Of a DNA stretch of 36,307 nucleotides, positions 16,005-24,369 are shown in pieces. The DNA is from CAYLGY01 sp964383325 (GTDB lineage: Bacteria > Pseudomonadota > Alphaproteobacteria > Rhizobiales > Rhizobiaceae): contig CAYLGY010000015.1 of NCBI GenBank assembly GCA_964383325.1, positions 1-36,307 on the forward strand. The letters are read 5' to 3'. The notes under the pieces are model-generated. The model searched no databases. It was not told where the DNA came from and was given only the letters and a program-made list of their open reading frames with translations. A program made the translations under genes and the position numbers. Position 1 is the stretch's first letter, and the number at the start of each line of letters is the position of its first letter.

Positions 16005-18149
16005 TCATGCTGCCTTTTTTTCGCGCCGGCGCGCGTGCAGGATCAGTTCCGTATAGCCGTTCGGCTGTTCGGCGCCCTTGAAGACGAGATCGCAGGCAGC
16101 CTGGAACGCGATGGAACGATCGAGGTCGGCCGTCATCGGCACATAGGCGGGATCGCCGGCATTCTGCTGGTCGACCACCGCCGCCATGCGCCGCATCGTT
16201 TCCATGACCTGATCCGCCGTGCAGACCCCGTGACGCAGCCAGTTGGCAATATGCTGCGAGGAAATGCGCAAGGTGGCGCGATCCTCCATCAGGCCGACAT
16301 TGTTGATGTCCGGCACTTTCGAGCAGCCCACGCCCTGGTCGATCCAGCGCACGACATAGCCCAGTATGCCTTGCGCGTTGTTGTCCAGCTCCTGCTGGAT
16401 GTCGCTGGGGCTCCAGTTCGGCCGCCTCGCCACGGGAATCGAGAGGATCGCGTCGAGACTGGCGCGCTCGCGGCCGCGCAGCTTCTCCTGGACTGCGAAC
16501 ACGTCGACCTGATGATAATGAGTCGCATGCAGGGTCGCGGCGGTTGGGGAGGGTACCCACGCCGTATTGGCGCCGGCGCGCGGATGACCGATCTTTTCCC
16601 GGAGCATCGCGCCCATCAGGTCCGGCGCGGCCCACATGCCCTTGCCGATCTGCGCCCTGCCTGACAGACCGCATTCCAGGCCGATATCGACATTCCAGTC
16701 TTCATACGCAGCAATCCAGCTCGATTGCTTCATGTCGCCCTTGCGGATCATCGGACCCGCCTCCATCGACGTATGGATCTCGTCGCCGGTACGGTCGAGG
16801 AAGCCGGTATTGATGAAGAACACCCGTTCGCGCGCGGCGCGGATGCAGGCCTTGAGATTGACCGTCGTGCGACGCTCCTCGTCCATGATGCCGATCTTCA
16901 GCGTATTTGGCTGCATTGTGAGCAGCTCTTCGACACGCCCGAACAGCTTCACGGCGAACGCCACCTCATCGGGTCCGTGCATCTTCGGCTTGACGATATA
17001 GACCGAGCCGGTGCGGCTGTTGGCGCGGCGGCCGGAAGGGCCAACATCGTGCAGCGCGATCAGCGCCGTCACCGCAGCGTCCATGATCCCCTCCGGAACC
17101 TCGCCGAACGCATCGTGCAGGATGGCGGAACTGGTGGTCAGATGGCCGACATTGCGCACCAGCAGCAGCGAGCGGCCTTTCAGTACCCGTTCCCCGCCGT
17201 CCGGCCTCGTATAGCGCCGGTCCTCGGCAAGGCGGCGCACGAAGGTCCGGCCGTTCTTGGTGATGGTCTCGCTGAGATCGCCCTTCATCAGGCCGAGCCA
17301 GTTGCGATAGGCGAGGACCTTGTCCTCCGCATCGACCGTGGCGACCGAATCCTCGCAATCCTGGATCGTCGACAGCGCCGATTCCAGCAGGACATCGGCA
17401 ATTCCCGACGGGTCGCCGCTGCCGATGGCATGTTGCCGGTCGATGACGATCTCGACATGCAGCCCGTGATTGACGAGCAGGATCGCATCGGGATTGTCGG
17501 CATCGCCCCGATGGCCCGCGAACTGTGCCGGATCGCGCAATGCCAGTGCATCGCCGACAGCGAGCCGGCCGTTGGCTGCCGAAATCCGTCCGCGTTCCGT
17601 CCAGCTGCCGCCATCGAGCGGAAACGTCTCGTCGAGGAACGCCATCGCCCACTCGATGACGCGGGCCCCGCGGGCCGGGTCATAGGCGCCGCCGGCGGGT
17701 GGCTCGCCCAGCGCATCCGTGCCATAGAGCGCATCATAGAGCGAACCCCAGCGGGCGTTGGCCGCATTGATCGAATAGCGCGCATTGGTGACCGGCACGA
17801 CGAGCTGCGGCCCTGCAATGCGGGCGATCTCCTCATCGATGTTTTCCGTCGCCACCGAGAAGTCATCGCCTTCAGGAACGATATAGCCGATCTCCTCGAG
17901 AAAGTTGCGATAGGCCGCCAGGTCGTCCGGCGCACCATTCTCGCGGTGCCAGGCGTCGATCTGCGCCTGCAATTCGTCCCGGCGGGCAAGCAGCGCGCGA
18001 TTCTCCGGCGTCAGATCGTCGAGTATCCGTTCGAGCCCGTTCCAGAAGGCTTCGGGGTCCAGTCCCGTCCCGGGGATCGCTTCCGCGGTGATGAATTCAT
18101 GGAGTTCGCGCGCAATTGCGAGCTTTCCGGACCTGATGCGCTCAGTCAT
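16005..18149 (-). CDS. glcB: Malate synthase G
   Basis: GlcB condenses glyoxylate with acetyl-CoA to malate. The 714-aa protein is the long monomeric G isoform. Family motifs include RTGSVYIVKPKMHGPDE (active-site Arg region), KIGIMDEERRTTVNLKAC and NTGFLDRTGDEIHTSM (metal-binding region). Two nearby ATGs exist (18155 and 18149); the second has AGAGGA 6 nt upstream. A good sigma70 promoter lies at 18212-18240, with a perfect 12-bp palindrome just upstream of it. No aceA (isocitrate lyase) is in the window, so glyoxylate here may come from glycolate, purine or another route; that is inference. Confidence 0.97.
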   Translation of the reverse strand: MTERIRSGKLAIARELHEFITAEAIPGTGLDPEAFWNGLERILDDLTPENRALLARRDELQAQIDAWHRENGAPDDLAAYRNFLEEIGYIVPEGDDFSVATENIDEEIARIAGPQLVVPVTNARYSINAANARWGSLYDALYGTDALGEPPAGGAYDPARGARVIEWAMAFLDETFPLDGGSWTERGRISAANGRLAVGDALALRDPAQFAGHRGDADNPDAILLVNHGLHVEIVIDRQHAIGSGDPSGIADVLLESALSTIQDCEDSVATVDAEDKVLAYRNWLGLMKGDLSETITKNGRTFVRRLAEDRRYTRPDGGERVLKGRSLLLVRNVGHLTTSSAILHDAFGEVPEGIMDAAVTALIALHDVGPSGRRANSRTGSVYIVKPKMHGPDEVAFAVKLFGRVEELLTMQPNTLKIGIMDEERRTTVNLKACIRAARERVFFINTGFLDRTGDEIHTSMEAGPMIRKGDMKQSSWIAAYEDWNVDIGLECGLSGRAQIGKGMWAAPDLMGAMLREKIGHPRAGANTAWVPSPTAATLHATHYHQVDVFAVQEKLRGRERASLDAILSIPVARRPNWSPSDIQQELDNNAQGILGYVVRWIDQGVGCSKVPDINNVGLMEDRATLRISSQHIANWLRHGVCTADQVMETMRRMAAVVDQQNAGDPAYVPMTADLDRSIAFQAACDLVFKGAEQPNGYTELILHARRREKKAA

Positions 18150-18211
18150 GAACATTCCTCTTCTGGGTGGGTGGAACGGGGAGGCGTTCCTTGCCAGGGC
18201 AATGATTGCCG

Positions 18212-18240
18212 GTTATGTGCACAAGCACGCCAAAGGTCAA
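18212..18240 (-). promoter_or_regulatory. Sigma70-type promoter of glcB
   Basis: On the minus strand -35 TTGACC (18235-18240) and -10 CATAAC (18212-18217) are separated by 17 nt. This gives a leader of about 55 nt. The -35 lies right next to the palindrome at 18242-18253. Confidence 0.65.
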
Positions 18241-18241
18241 C

Positions 18242-18253
18242 TGACCCGGGTCA
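18242..18253. promoter_or_regulatory. 12-bp palindrome next to the glcB -35 (candidate operator)
   Basis: TGACCCGGGTCA is a perfect palindrome located one base upstream of the glcB -35 and covering the stop codon of the upstream gene. The position fits an activator or repressor site. The cognate regulator is unknown; one of the nearby LysR proteins or a GlcC/IclR-type factor is possible. Confidence 0.35.
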
Positions 18254-20296
18254 TGGCGATCCCGCAAGCTCTGGAACGGTGATGCGGGGGCGCCCGGAAG
18301 CGGTGGCGATAATCCGCGCCTCGACAAACATGCGTCGTCCCTCCACCTCGGCGGCGCGAATATGGCGCTGGACCGTGATCGAAGCCGTGTCGGTGCCCGC
18401 GGTGACCGCGCGCTTTCGCGCGCTCGCAATTGCAGCCTCCTCTGCGGCGGCCAGGGCTCCGGCTTCCTCTGCATGATCCTGCAGGTCGGGGCCGACCGCG
18501 ACTCGGAACACGCCTTCGCTCGGTTGGGTGACAAGGATCTCTGCCGTTACGCGCACCTGTCCCGTGACCGCGCCGATCGCATTGGCGACATCGGCATCGG
18601 GCGGCACGATGCACTCTGCATCCAGCAGCTTGCCGAGGCCCCGGTAATGCAGTCCCGCTGAGGCCCCGAGGCCGATCAACGGCCGGTCGATGCCGACCCG
18701 GCTGCGGAATCTGCCCGGCGTCTCATCGAGTGCACGGGCAATTAGCGGCGACCCCATCAGCGCTGGCCCGTCCAGCCCGTCCTCGATCAGCGCCGCCTCC
18801 AGGATCGCCTCCGCGGAGCTGCGCAGCAGCAAGGCGAGCACCTGGCTGGACAGTTCCTCCGGCGATGCGGCGAGCGGCGTGCCTGCGGCAGTGATGCGCC
18901 GCGCCAGCAGGCTGGCGCCCAGCCGCGCACATCCGGCATCCCAGCCTTCCTGCCGGCCGAGTACATGGGCGGCATCGGACGGGGTGAAGCCGATGAGCTG
19001 CACCAGCCCGCGCCGTACGAGCTGTGCCAGCGGGACGCTCTGCATCGAGGACAGGAGGATCCGGTTGAGCGGCGCGGGGCTGTCGCCGATTTCCGCGAGA
19101 AGGCGTTGCGCTGGCACGCTGAGCCCTGCGTTGCGGACTCCAGGCAAGCCCGCGCGCACGGCCATGCGACCGTCATGGCGACCGGGCCTCGGATTTGCCA
19201 GTTCCGCTTCGAGGATCCTGCGGACCGCTGCTCCGTGAACATGTCCAGCGAGGGAGAGCGGCAGGACCCGGCGCGGGCCGAGCGCGAGGGGCCGGTCCGT
19301 GATCCCGTCTACCGGCACCACTTCTGAATCGCCGCCCAGGCCGTGCGTGCGCATCGCAACGGCCTCGACCATCGTTCGCAATCCTCCGATGGATGCGCCT
19401 TCCGGATCGAGGCGCGGCCGGCCCTGGTCGAGCATCGCGATGTCCGTCGTCGTGCCGCCAATGTCCGAGACGAATGCATTGTCCATTCCGGTGAGGTGGC
19501 GCGCGCCGACAAGGCTCGCCGCGGGGCCGGAAAGGATGGTTTCGATCGGCCGTTCGCGTGCGAGTTCGCTGGCGATCAGCGCGCCGTCTCCGCGTACCAC
19601 CATCAACGGCGCTTCGATGGCATTTGTGGCCATGAACTGCCGCGTCGAATCGATGAGCCGCGTGATCAGCGGCACCAGCCGCGCATTCAGGAGGGTGGTG
19701 AGCGCCCGACGCGGCCCGCCAAGGCGGGACGTCAGCTCGTGGCTGCAGGTGACGGGAAGGGGGGCCTTGCGACGGATACATTCTCGTGCCGCGAGTTCGT
19801 GCGCGGCGTTGCGCGTGGCAAAATAACCGGCGATGGCGATGCCGTCCACTTCCCCGGCCAGCCCGGAATCCAGCGCTGCTTCGAGGGGGGCCAGGTCGAG
19901 CTCGCGTGCATTGCCGTGCACGTCGTGGCCTCCGGGGCAAAACAGCACCGGGTCCGTGCCGAGCGCCTTCGCCAGTCCGTCCCGGGCGAGATCGGCCTCG
20001 TCGAAGCCGATCATCACCAGTGCCGCACGTCCCCCCTGGCCTTCGACCAGTGCATTGGTGGCAAGCGTCGTCGACATCGACACGAGGCGGATACGTCCGG
20101 GATCAATTCCGGCCGAGGCGATCGTCTTGCCGGCGGCGCCGGCAATGCCGATGGCCAGATCGTGCCGCGTCGTCAGCGATTTCGCCTTGGCCACGACACC
20201 GGCCAGTTCTTCGTAGAGCACGGCGTCCGTATAGGTTCCGCCCGTGTCGATCCCGAGGTACAGTGGCTCGCCGCCGCTATCGTCACTCTCAATCAT
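18251..20296 (-). CDS. Hydantoinase/oxoprolinase-family protein (HyuA-like), orphan
   Basis: A 681-aa member of the HyuA/oxoprolinase A family, which in characterised cases opens lactam rings with ATP or carboxylates ketones. The N-terminal ASKHA-type phosphate motif is GIDTGGTYTDAVLYE (about residues 14-28), and a second motif is SDIGGTTTDIAMLDQG. Start ATG 20296 has AAGGA at good spacing. Unlike most family members there is no HyuB/oxoprolinase B gene beside it. Two LysR regulators lie upstream in the same orientation and glcB lies 101 nt downstream. The substrate cannot be deduced. It could also be a non-hydantoin ATPase of the same family. Confidence 0.87.
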   Translation of the reverse strand: MIESDDSGGEPLYLGIDTGGTYTDAVLYEELAGVVAKAKSLTTRHDLAIGIAGAAGKTIASAGIDPGRIRLVSMSTTLATNALVEGQGGRAALVMIGFDEADLARDGLAKALGTDPVLFCPGGHDVHGNARELDLAPLEAALDSGLAGEVDGIAIAGYFATRNAAHELAARECIRRKAPLPVTCSHELTSRLGGPRRALTTLLNARLVPLITRLIDSTRQFMATNAIEAPLMVVRGDGALIASELARERPIETILSGPAASLVGARHLTGMDNAFVSDIGGTTTDIAMLDQGRPRLDPEGASIGGLRTMVEAVAMRTHGLGGDSEVVPVDGITDRPLALGPRRVLPLSLAGHVHGAAVRRILEAELANPRPGRHDGRMAVRAGLPGVRNAGLSVPAQRLLAEIGDSPAPLNRILLSSMQSVPLAQLVRRGLVQLIGFTPSDAAHVLGRQEGWDAGCARLGASLLARRITAAGTPLAASPEELSSQVLALLLRSSAEAILEAALIEDGLDGPALMGSPLIARALDETPGRFRSRVGIDRPLIGLGASAGLHYRGLGKLLDAECIVPPDADVANAIGAVTGQVRVTAEILVTQPSEGVFRVAVGPDLQDHAEEAGALAAAEEAAIASARKRAVTAGTDTASITVQRHIRAAEVEGRRMFVEARIIATASGRPRITVPELAGSP

Positions 20297-20386
20297 CGGT
20301 TTCCTTCATACTGAAAATGGAAGCGGTCTGATTGGCGCCCCCGCCCATTGCAGCTATAAGGACCATATAGACCTTCAAGAACAGAA

Positions 20387-20487
20387 TTTGCACGGGTTGT
20401 CGTTGTATCGAACAATTCACGCGCCGCGGTCACAGGATCGGCCGCGCCTTGGTGTACGATGAGATGGGGGGCGGCAATTCGTGCAAA
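20387..20487. repeat. Paired inverted 9-bp motif in the gap between LysR and HyuA genes
   Basis: The gap 20297-20557 (261 bp) holds no convincing gene. It contains ATTTGCACG (20386-20394) and its inverted copy CGTGCAAAT (20480-20488), 85 bp apart, plus a perfect CCGGGC-TT-GCCCGG palindrome at 20490-20503. The two copies could be paired operator half-sites for a looping regulator such as a LysR protein. The GC palindrome could mark the 3' end of the LysR transcript. Confidence 0.35.
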
Positions 20488-20557
20488 TCCCGGGCTTGCC
20501 CGGAGAGGGCGCCACAGGTGGCCCAGGCACGGCATCCTCGTGACACCGGGGGGCTTG

Positions 20558-21466
20558 TCAGAGGTGCAGTTCACCGGGACGCGTGGCGGCTCTCACCACA
20601 AGATCGCGTATCCATCGCATTCTTTCGGCGCGATGGGTACGCGACGTCCAGTACATGTAGGTATCGATCTGCTGATCGAACGGAGCGGCAATGACCGCGA
20701 TGCGGTCGTCATAGGTGGCGGCGAGACGGGAGCATACGGTGGCGACGAGGTCCGTGCCCCTTACGAAGCGCGGGATCTCCCCGGTGCTGGTAAGGTCGAT
20801 GACCGGTTCGAAGGGTAATCCTTCGCGTTCCAGCCAGGTGACGTAAGGCGGGCGGCGCATTCCCTCGCAACTGACCAGGACATGACGCGCCTGCGTGTAT
20901 TGCGCGAGCGAGATGCCCGTTTGTGCAAGCGGGTTCTCCCTGTCGACTACGCACACATAGGAATCGCGATACAGCCGCCTTCGGTACAAGGTCGGCGAAT
21001 CATGGTCGTCGGGCGTGAGCAGAAGGTCGCACAGGCCGTCGCGCAGCCGCGGATGCCCGCTCCTGTGCCCATAGATGAGTTGTACGGTAACTTCCGGTGC
21101 GGTTCGGTGCAGATAGCGTACGACGCGGGTCATCAATATGGCCCGCTCGGCATGGTCCAGCGCAATGACGACGTTGAAGCTTGCGGCGGCCGGGTCAAAT
21201 GCCTGCGGCTGGCGGAGGGAGTCGATCTGCGACAGGATTTCCCGCGCGCCTTCGACGATTTCGGCGCATCGCTCCGTTGCCACCACCCCACGCCCGGAGC
21301 GGATGAAGAGCGGATCGTTGAAGATCTGGCGCATGCGGTCCACTGTGTAGCTGATGGTGGACTGGTTTACTCCGAGCAGTGCCGCAGCCTGGGTGAAGGA
21401 AGCGGTGTCGAACACGGTGCGCAGGGTCTGCAAGGCCGCCATGTCGAGATTGGCGCGGTTCAGCAT
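20558..21466 (-). CDS. LysR-family transcriptional regulator (copy 1)
   Basis: A 302-aa LTTR. The winged helix-turn-helix occupies about residues 8-66 (AALLGVNQSTISYTVDRMRQ, then DPLFIRSGRGVVAT), followed by the linker helix and the effector domain (FNVVIALDHAERAILMTRVV). It is clearly paralogous to the upstream LysR (21460-22458), with matching blocks such as FDPA, DRFVC/DSYVC, GTDLVATV and MYWTSRT/MFWSERT. The ATG at 21466 overlaps the stop of copy 2, so the two are probably cotranscribed; a longer frame up to 21898 only overlaps copy 2. It resembles LTTRs of the NodD/LinR/DntR type. The likely target, by position, is the HyuA-like gene downstream. Confidence 0.92.
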   Translation of the reverse strand: MLNRANLDMAALQTLRTVFDTASFTQAAALLGVNQSTISYTVDRMRQIFNDPLFIRSGRGVVATERCAEIVEGAREILSQIDSLRQPQAFDPAAASFNVVIALDHAERAILMTRVVRYLHRTAPEVTVQLIYGHRSGHPRLRDGLCDLLLTPDDHDSPTLYRRRLYRDSYVCVVDRENPLAQTGISLAQYTQARHVLVSCEGMRRPPYVTWLEREGLPFEPVIDLTSTGEIPRFVRGTDLVATVCSRLAATYDDRIAVIAAPFDQQIDTYMYWTSRTHRAERMRWIRDLVVRAATRPGELHL

Positions 21467-22458
21467 CCGCCGTCCCTTTCTCCCCGGTCCCGGTCCGGGG
21501 TAGCGCGACGGCGGCTCGAGATCTGCGACGCCATTTCCGCGACGAGATTGCGGAACCATTGCATGTTTTCGCGCTCCTGAGTCCGTTCGGACCAGAACAT
21601 GTAGATATCCTGATGCGCATGGATCGGGGCCGGAATCAGGGCGACCCTGTCGGAGCAGAGATGCGCCAGTTCTTCCGTGACAGTCGCCACGAGGTCCGTG
21701 CCGATGAGGAATTCCTCGATCTCGCTGGTGCTGGACAGATCCAGCGCGATCTGCTGCGGCATCCCCATCTCGTTCATCCGGTCGAACCAGGGCGGACGGT
21801 ACAGCCCCTCGAAGCTGATGAGGATGTGCCGCGCCGCCGCATATGATTCGAGCGTCAGCCCGTTGCGTGCATGCGGTCCGTCGCGGTCCACCAGGCACAC
21901 GAAGCGGTCGCGCATCAGAAACCGGTGCCGGAACGGCAGGTTCTCGTAGGGCATAGGCCGGATCAGCAAGTCGCAGCTCCCGGCTTCCAGCGCCTCATAA
22001 GCCGATGCCCGGGACTGGATGAATCGCAGGCGCGCTCTCGGCGCGATCTGGCGAAGCCGACGGACGAGCGGGGTCATCAGCACGGCGAGGCCGGCATGGC
22101 TGAGGCCGATCACGACCTCGAATTCGTCCCGGGCCGGATCGAAGCTGCGCGGCCGCGTCATGCGGTCGAACCGGTCGAGGATATCGTCAATGCCGGTGAC
22201 GATCTGCTGGCAACGATCCGTTGCGACGAGACCGCTCGTGGAGCGGGTGAACAGCGGGTCGTCGAATGCCTTGCGCAGGCGCTTGATCGTGTAGCTGATC
22301 GCGGACTGGTCGACATCCAGCCGCCGCGCCGCTAGCGAGATCGAGCCGACTTCGTGGACGAGCTTGAGGGTGCGCAGGGCGGAAAGGTCGATGTTGAAGC
22401 GCGCGCCCCGCCTTCCGTCCTGCAGGGTCTCGTGAAACTCCCGGCCAGCCGTCCCCAT
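21460..22458 (-). CDS. LysR-family transcriptional regulator (copy 2)
   Basis: A 332-aa LTTR with a 20-residue N-terminal extension before the helix-turn-helix (LAARRLDVDQSAISYTIKRL, then DPLFTRSTSGLVAT). The effector-binding domain runs from about residue 115 (FEVVIGLSHAGLAVLMTPLV). The C-terminal end is Arg/Asp-rich and overlaps the start of LysR copy 1 by 7 nt. A GAGGAGG sequence lies 3 nt before the ATG. The upstream gap (22459-22629) has a TATCAT-like -10 but no convincing -35. Tandem duplication followed by divergence is the simplest explanation. Ligand unknown. Confidence 0.92.
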   Translation of the reverse strand: MGTAGREFHETLQDGRRGARFNIDLSALRTLKLVHEVGSISLAARRLDVDQSAISYTIKRLRKAFDDPLFTRSTSGLVATDRCQQIVTGIDDILDRFDRMTRPRSFDPARDEFEVVIGLSHAGLAVLMTPLVRRLRQIAPRARLRFIQSRASAYEALEAGSCDLLIRPMPYENLPFRHRFLMRDRFVCLVDRDGPHARNGLTLESYAAARHILISFEGLYRPPWFDRMNEMGMPQQIALDLSSTSEIEEFLIGTDLVATVTEELAHLCSDRVALIPAPIHAHQDIYMFWSERTQERENMQWFRNLVAEMASQISSRRRATPDRDRGERDGGC

Positions 22459-22629
22459 CTTCCTCCTCGCTCGATGATGGTTCTGCGGATGCCGCCTGAC
22501 CCCTGAGTTCAGCCGTAGAGAGACGAATTGCCGCAGGACGAAATGTCACAACCTTCCCTTGCCCATGATACTCCATCGAGTGGCTGCGTCAGCAAAAAAA
22601 GTTCCGGTATACCGATGGACGCGCTCCAT

Positions 22630-23175
22630 TCAGCGCCGGTATTTCTCGCCTGGATAGATGCCCCAGATCACGGTCTGGTCCACCCAGCCTTCATGTCCGT
22701 CGAAACGCATCCGGCACCATTCGCCATTGCAGTCAAGGATGTCGCCAATCGCGCCCGGCTCGACGAGCGCCACGACCTGCGCCCCGGATTGCGGCTCGCG
22801 AAGGAGCTGGATCGTCGCCTGGCGCTCCTTGAGCCATGGGGCGGTCATGCCGGTTCGAGTGCCTGAGAGCAGGGACTGGTAGATCCAGCCTTCCGTGCCT
22901 TCGAAATCGCGGACCCGCCGCCAATTGTCATATTCCTGCACGATTTCGAGCGGCAATCCCTTGCGCAGATAGAGCCAGTCGACCGCATAGGCCTGGCCGG
23001 GCCCAACCCGCAAATTGACCCGGCTCGCCTTCAGGCTGACGAATCGCGGCAAGGGCAGGCCGCTCGGCCCGCGCTGGATGGCGCCGGTCGTCTGCGCAAC
23101 CGCCTCCGGCGCCGGAATGCCGGCCATGACGAGGAGCGCGCCCAGGACCAATCCGGGTATCATCCGACAGATCAT
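22630..23175 (-). CDS. Secreted SH3-domain protein
   Basis: A protein of about 181 aa with an N-terminal hydrophobic signal sequence (GLVLGALLVMAGIPAPEAVA, probable cleavage before QTT). Two bacterial SH3-like repeats follow: KASRVNLRVGPGQAYAVDWL with GTEGWIYQSLLSG, and a second ending GEWCRMRFDGHEGWVDQT. Such periplasmic proteins probably bind cell-wall or other ligands. The frame extends to 23283, but the start is unclear: ATG 23175 gives a normal signal peptide, and a GTG at 23187 (GGAAAGG upstream) is also credible. It is divergent from the hydroxyacid dehydrogenase gene, a pairing I recall as common in alphaproteobacteria. Confidence 0.85.
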   Translation of the reverse strand: MICRMIPGLVLGALLVMAGIPAPEAVAQTTGAIQRGPSGLPLPRFVSLKASRVNLRVGPGQAYAVDWLYLRKGLPLEIVQEYDNWRRVRDFEGTEGWIYQSLLSGTRTGMTAPWLKERQATIQLLREPQSGAQVVALVEPGAIGDILDCNGEWCRMRFDGHEGWVDQTVIWGIYPGEKYRR

Positions 23176-23273
23176 GCTTGCGAACACGTATGACGCCTTT
23201 CCTGCTGCGATGCGAAACGTGCCTTTCTCTTTGTCATTCACGCGTCCATTGGATAGATGTGCAATGAACGGGA

Positions 23274-23324
23274 AGACCTCCAAAGGCGACTACCAAGTTT
23301 CGCCGTTCTTGGTTAAGGAGGTCT
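23274..23324 (+). promoter_or_regulatory. Nested inverted repeats and orphan Shine-Dalgarno upstream of the dehydrogenase
   Basis: An outer repeat AGACCTCC (23274-23281) / GGAGGTCT (23317-23324) encloses an inner ACCAAG (23292-23297) / CTTGGT (23308-23313). The right outer arm contains TTAAGGAGGT, a near-perfect anti-SD match, yet no start codon follows at normal distance. The dehydrogenase ATG at 23350 uses its own GAGGAAACA. In RNA the structure could hide the GGAGG. Confidence 0.4.
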
Positions 23325-23349
23325 CAACAAGGATCGAGTCGAGGAAACA

Positions 23350-24351
23350 ATGCCCGGCAAGAAACGGCCCAGGGTCGTCATCACCCGCAAATTGCCCGAT
23401 CCGGTCGAGACGCGGATGCGGGAACTGTTCGATGCGACGCTCAATCTGGATGACCGGCCCATGACCCAGCCGGAACTCGTCGCCGCCTTCAGGGAGGCGG
23501 ATGTCGTCGTGCCGACGGTGACGGACCGCATCGACCAGGCCCTGATCGAGCAGGCCGGACCCAATCTGCGCCTGATCGCCAATTTCGGCAATGGCGTGGA
23601 CAATATCGACGTCGCCGCGGCGGCCCGCAAGGGCATCACCGTTACCAATACCCCGAAGGTGCTGACGGAAGACACCGCAGACATGACGATGGCGCTCATG
23701 CTCGCCGTGCCGCGCCGCTTGACCGAAGGAGCGAACTACCTGCTCGGGGCCGAGAAATGGGCGGGATGGTCACCGACCTGGATGCTCGGGCGGCGAATCT
23801 GGGGCAAGCGACTCGGGATCGTCGGCATGGGCCGGATCGGCACGGCGGTCGCCCGCCGCGCCAAGGCGTTCGGCCTCGCTATCCATTATCACAACCGCAA
23901 CCGGGTACTCCGCTCGACCGAGGAGGAACTGGAGGCGACCTATTGGGAGAGCCTCGACCAGATGCTCGCCCGGATGGACATCATCTCGGTGAATTGCCCG
24001 TCCACGCCGGCGACATTCCATCTCCTTTCCGCCCGTCGGCTCGCGCTGATGCAGCCCACGGCCTATATCGTGAATACCGCCCGGGGGCAGATCATCAATG
24101 AAAAGGCCCTGATCGAGATGATCGAAACGTCGCGCCTTGCCGGTGCGGGGCTGGATGTGTTCGAGCACGAGCCGGCAGTGGATCCGCGACTGATGGCGCT
24201 TGCCGCCTCGGGCAAGGTCGTGCTGCTGCCGCATATGGGCTCGGCGACAATTGAGGGTCGCATCGAGATGGGCGAGAAGGTGATCATCAATATCCGGACA
24301 TTCTTCGACGGACATCGTCCGCCCGATCGCGTCCTGCCTTCCCTGACCTAG
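23350..24351 (+). CDS. D-2-hydroxyacid dehydrogenase (glyoxylate/hydroxypyruvate reductase type)
   Basis: A 333-aa NAD(P)-dependent dehydrogenase that interconverts 2-oxoacids and D-2-hydroxyacids. The nucleotide-binding motif is GMGRIG (159-164). The catalytic residues are Arg245 (NTARG), Glu274 (FEHEPAV) and His295 (LLPHMGSAT). The motifs NFGNGVDNIDV and TNTPKVLTEDTADM resemble D-glycerate dehydrogenase/glyoxylate reductase (GyaR/GhrA-like) more than PdxB or SerA. Start is ATG 23350 with GAGGA 5 nt upstream. Convergent with matB, 18 nt apart. Together with malate synthase G it suggests glyoxylate handling, but the true substrate is not determined. Confidence 0.9.
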   Translation: MPGKKRPRVVITRKLPDPVETRMRELFDATLNLDDRPMTQPELVAAFREADVVVPTVTDRIDQALIEQAGPNLRLIANFGNGVDNIDVAAAARKGITVTNTPKVLTEDTADMTMALMLAVPRRLTEGANYLLGAEKWAGWSPTWMLGRRIWGKRLGIVGMGRIGTAVARRAKAFGLAIHYHNRNRVLRSTEEELEATYWESLDQMLARMDIISVNCPSTPATFHLLSARRLALMQPTAYIVNTARGQIINEKALIEMIETSRLAGAGLDVFEHEPAVDPRLMALAASGKVVLLPHMGSATIEGRIEMGEKVIINIRTFFDGHRPPDRVLPSLT

Positions 24352-24369
24352 CGCGCTGCCGGTCCGCTT

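Noticed and set aside
16725..18476. 583-aa open frame on the plus strand
   Set aside because: Antisense to malate synthase G; shadow of GC-rich codons.
20293..20574. 93-aa ORF between LysR and the HyuA-like gene
   Set aside because: No ribosome-binding site, no similarity I recognise, and it contains palindromes; more likely regulatory DNA.
22588..22615. T7 tract (minus strand) after the SH3 gene as intrinsic terminator
   Set aside because: The preceding CGGTATACCG can form only a 3-bp stem with a 4-nt loop, too weak to call.
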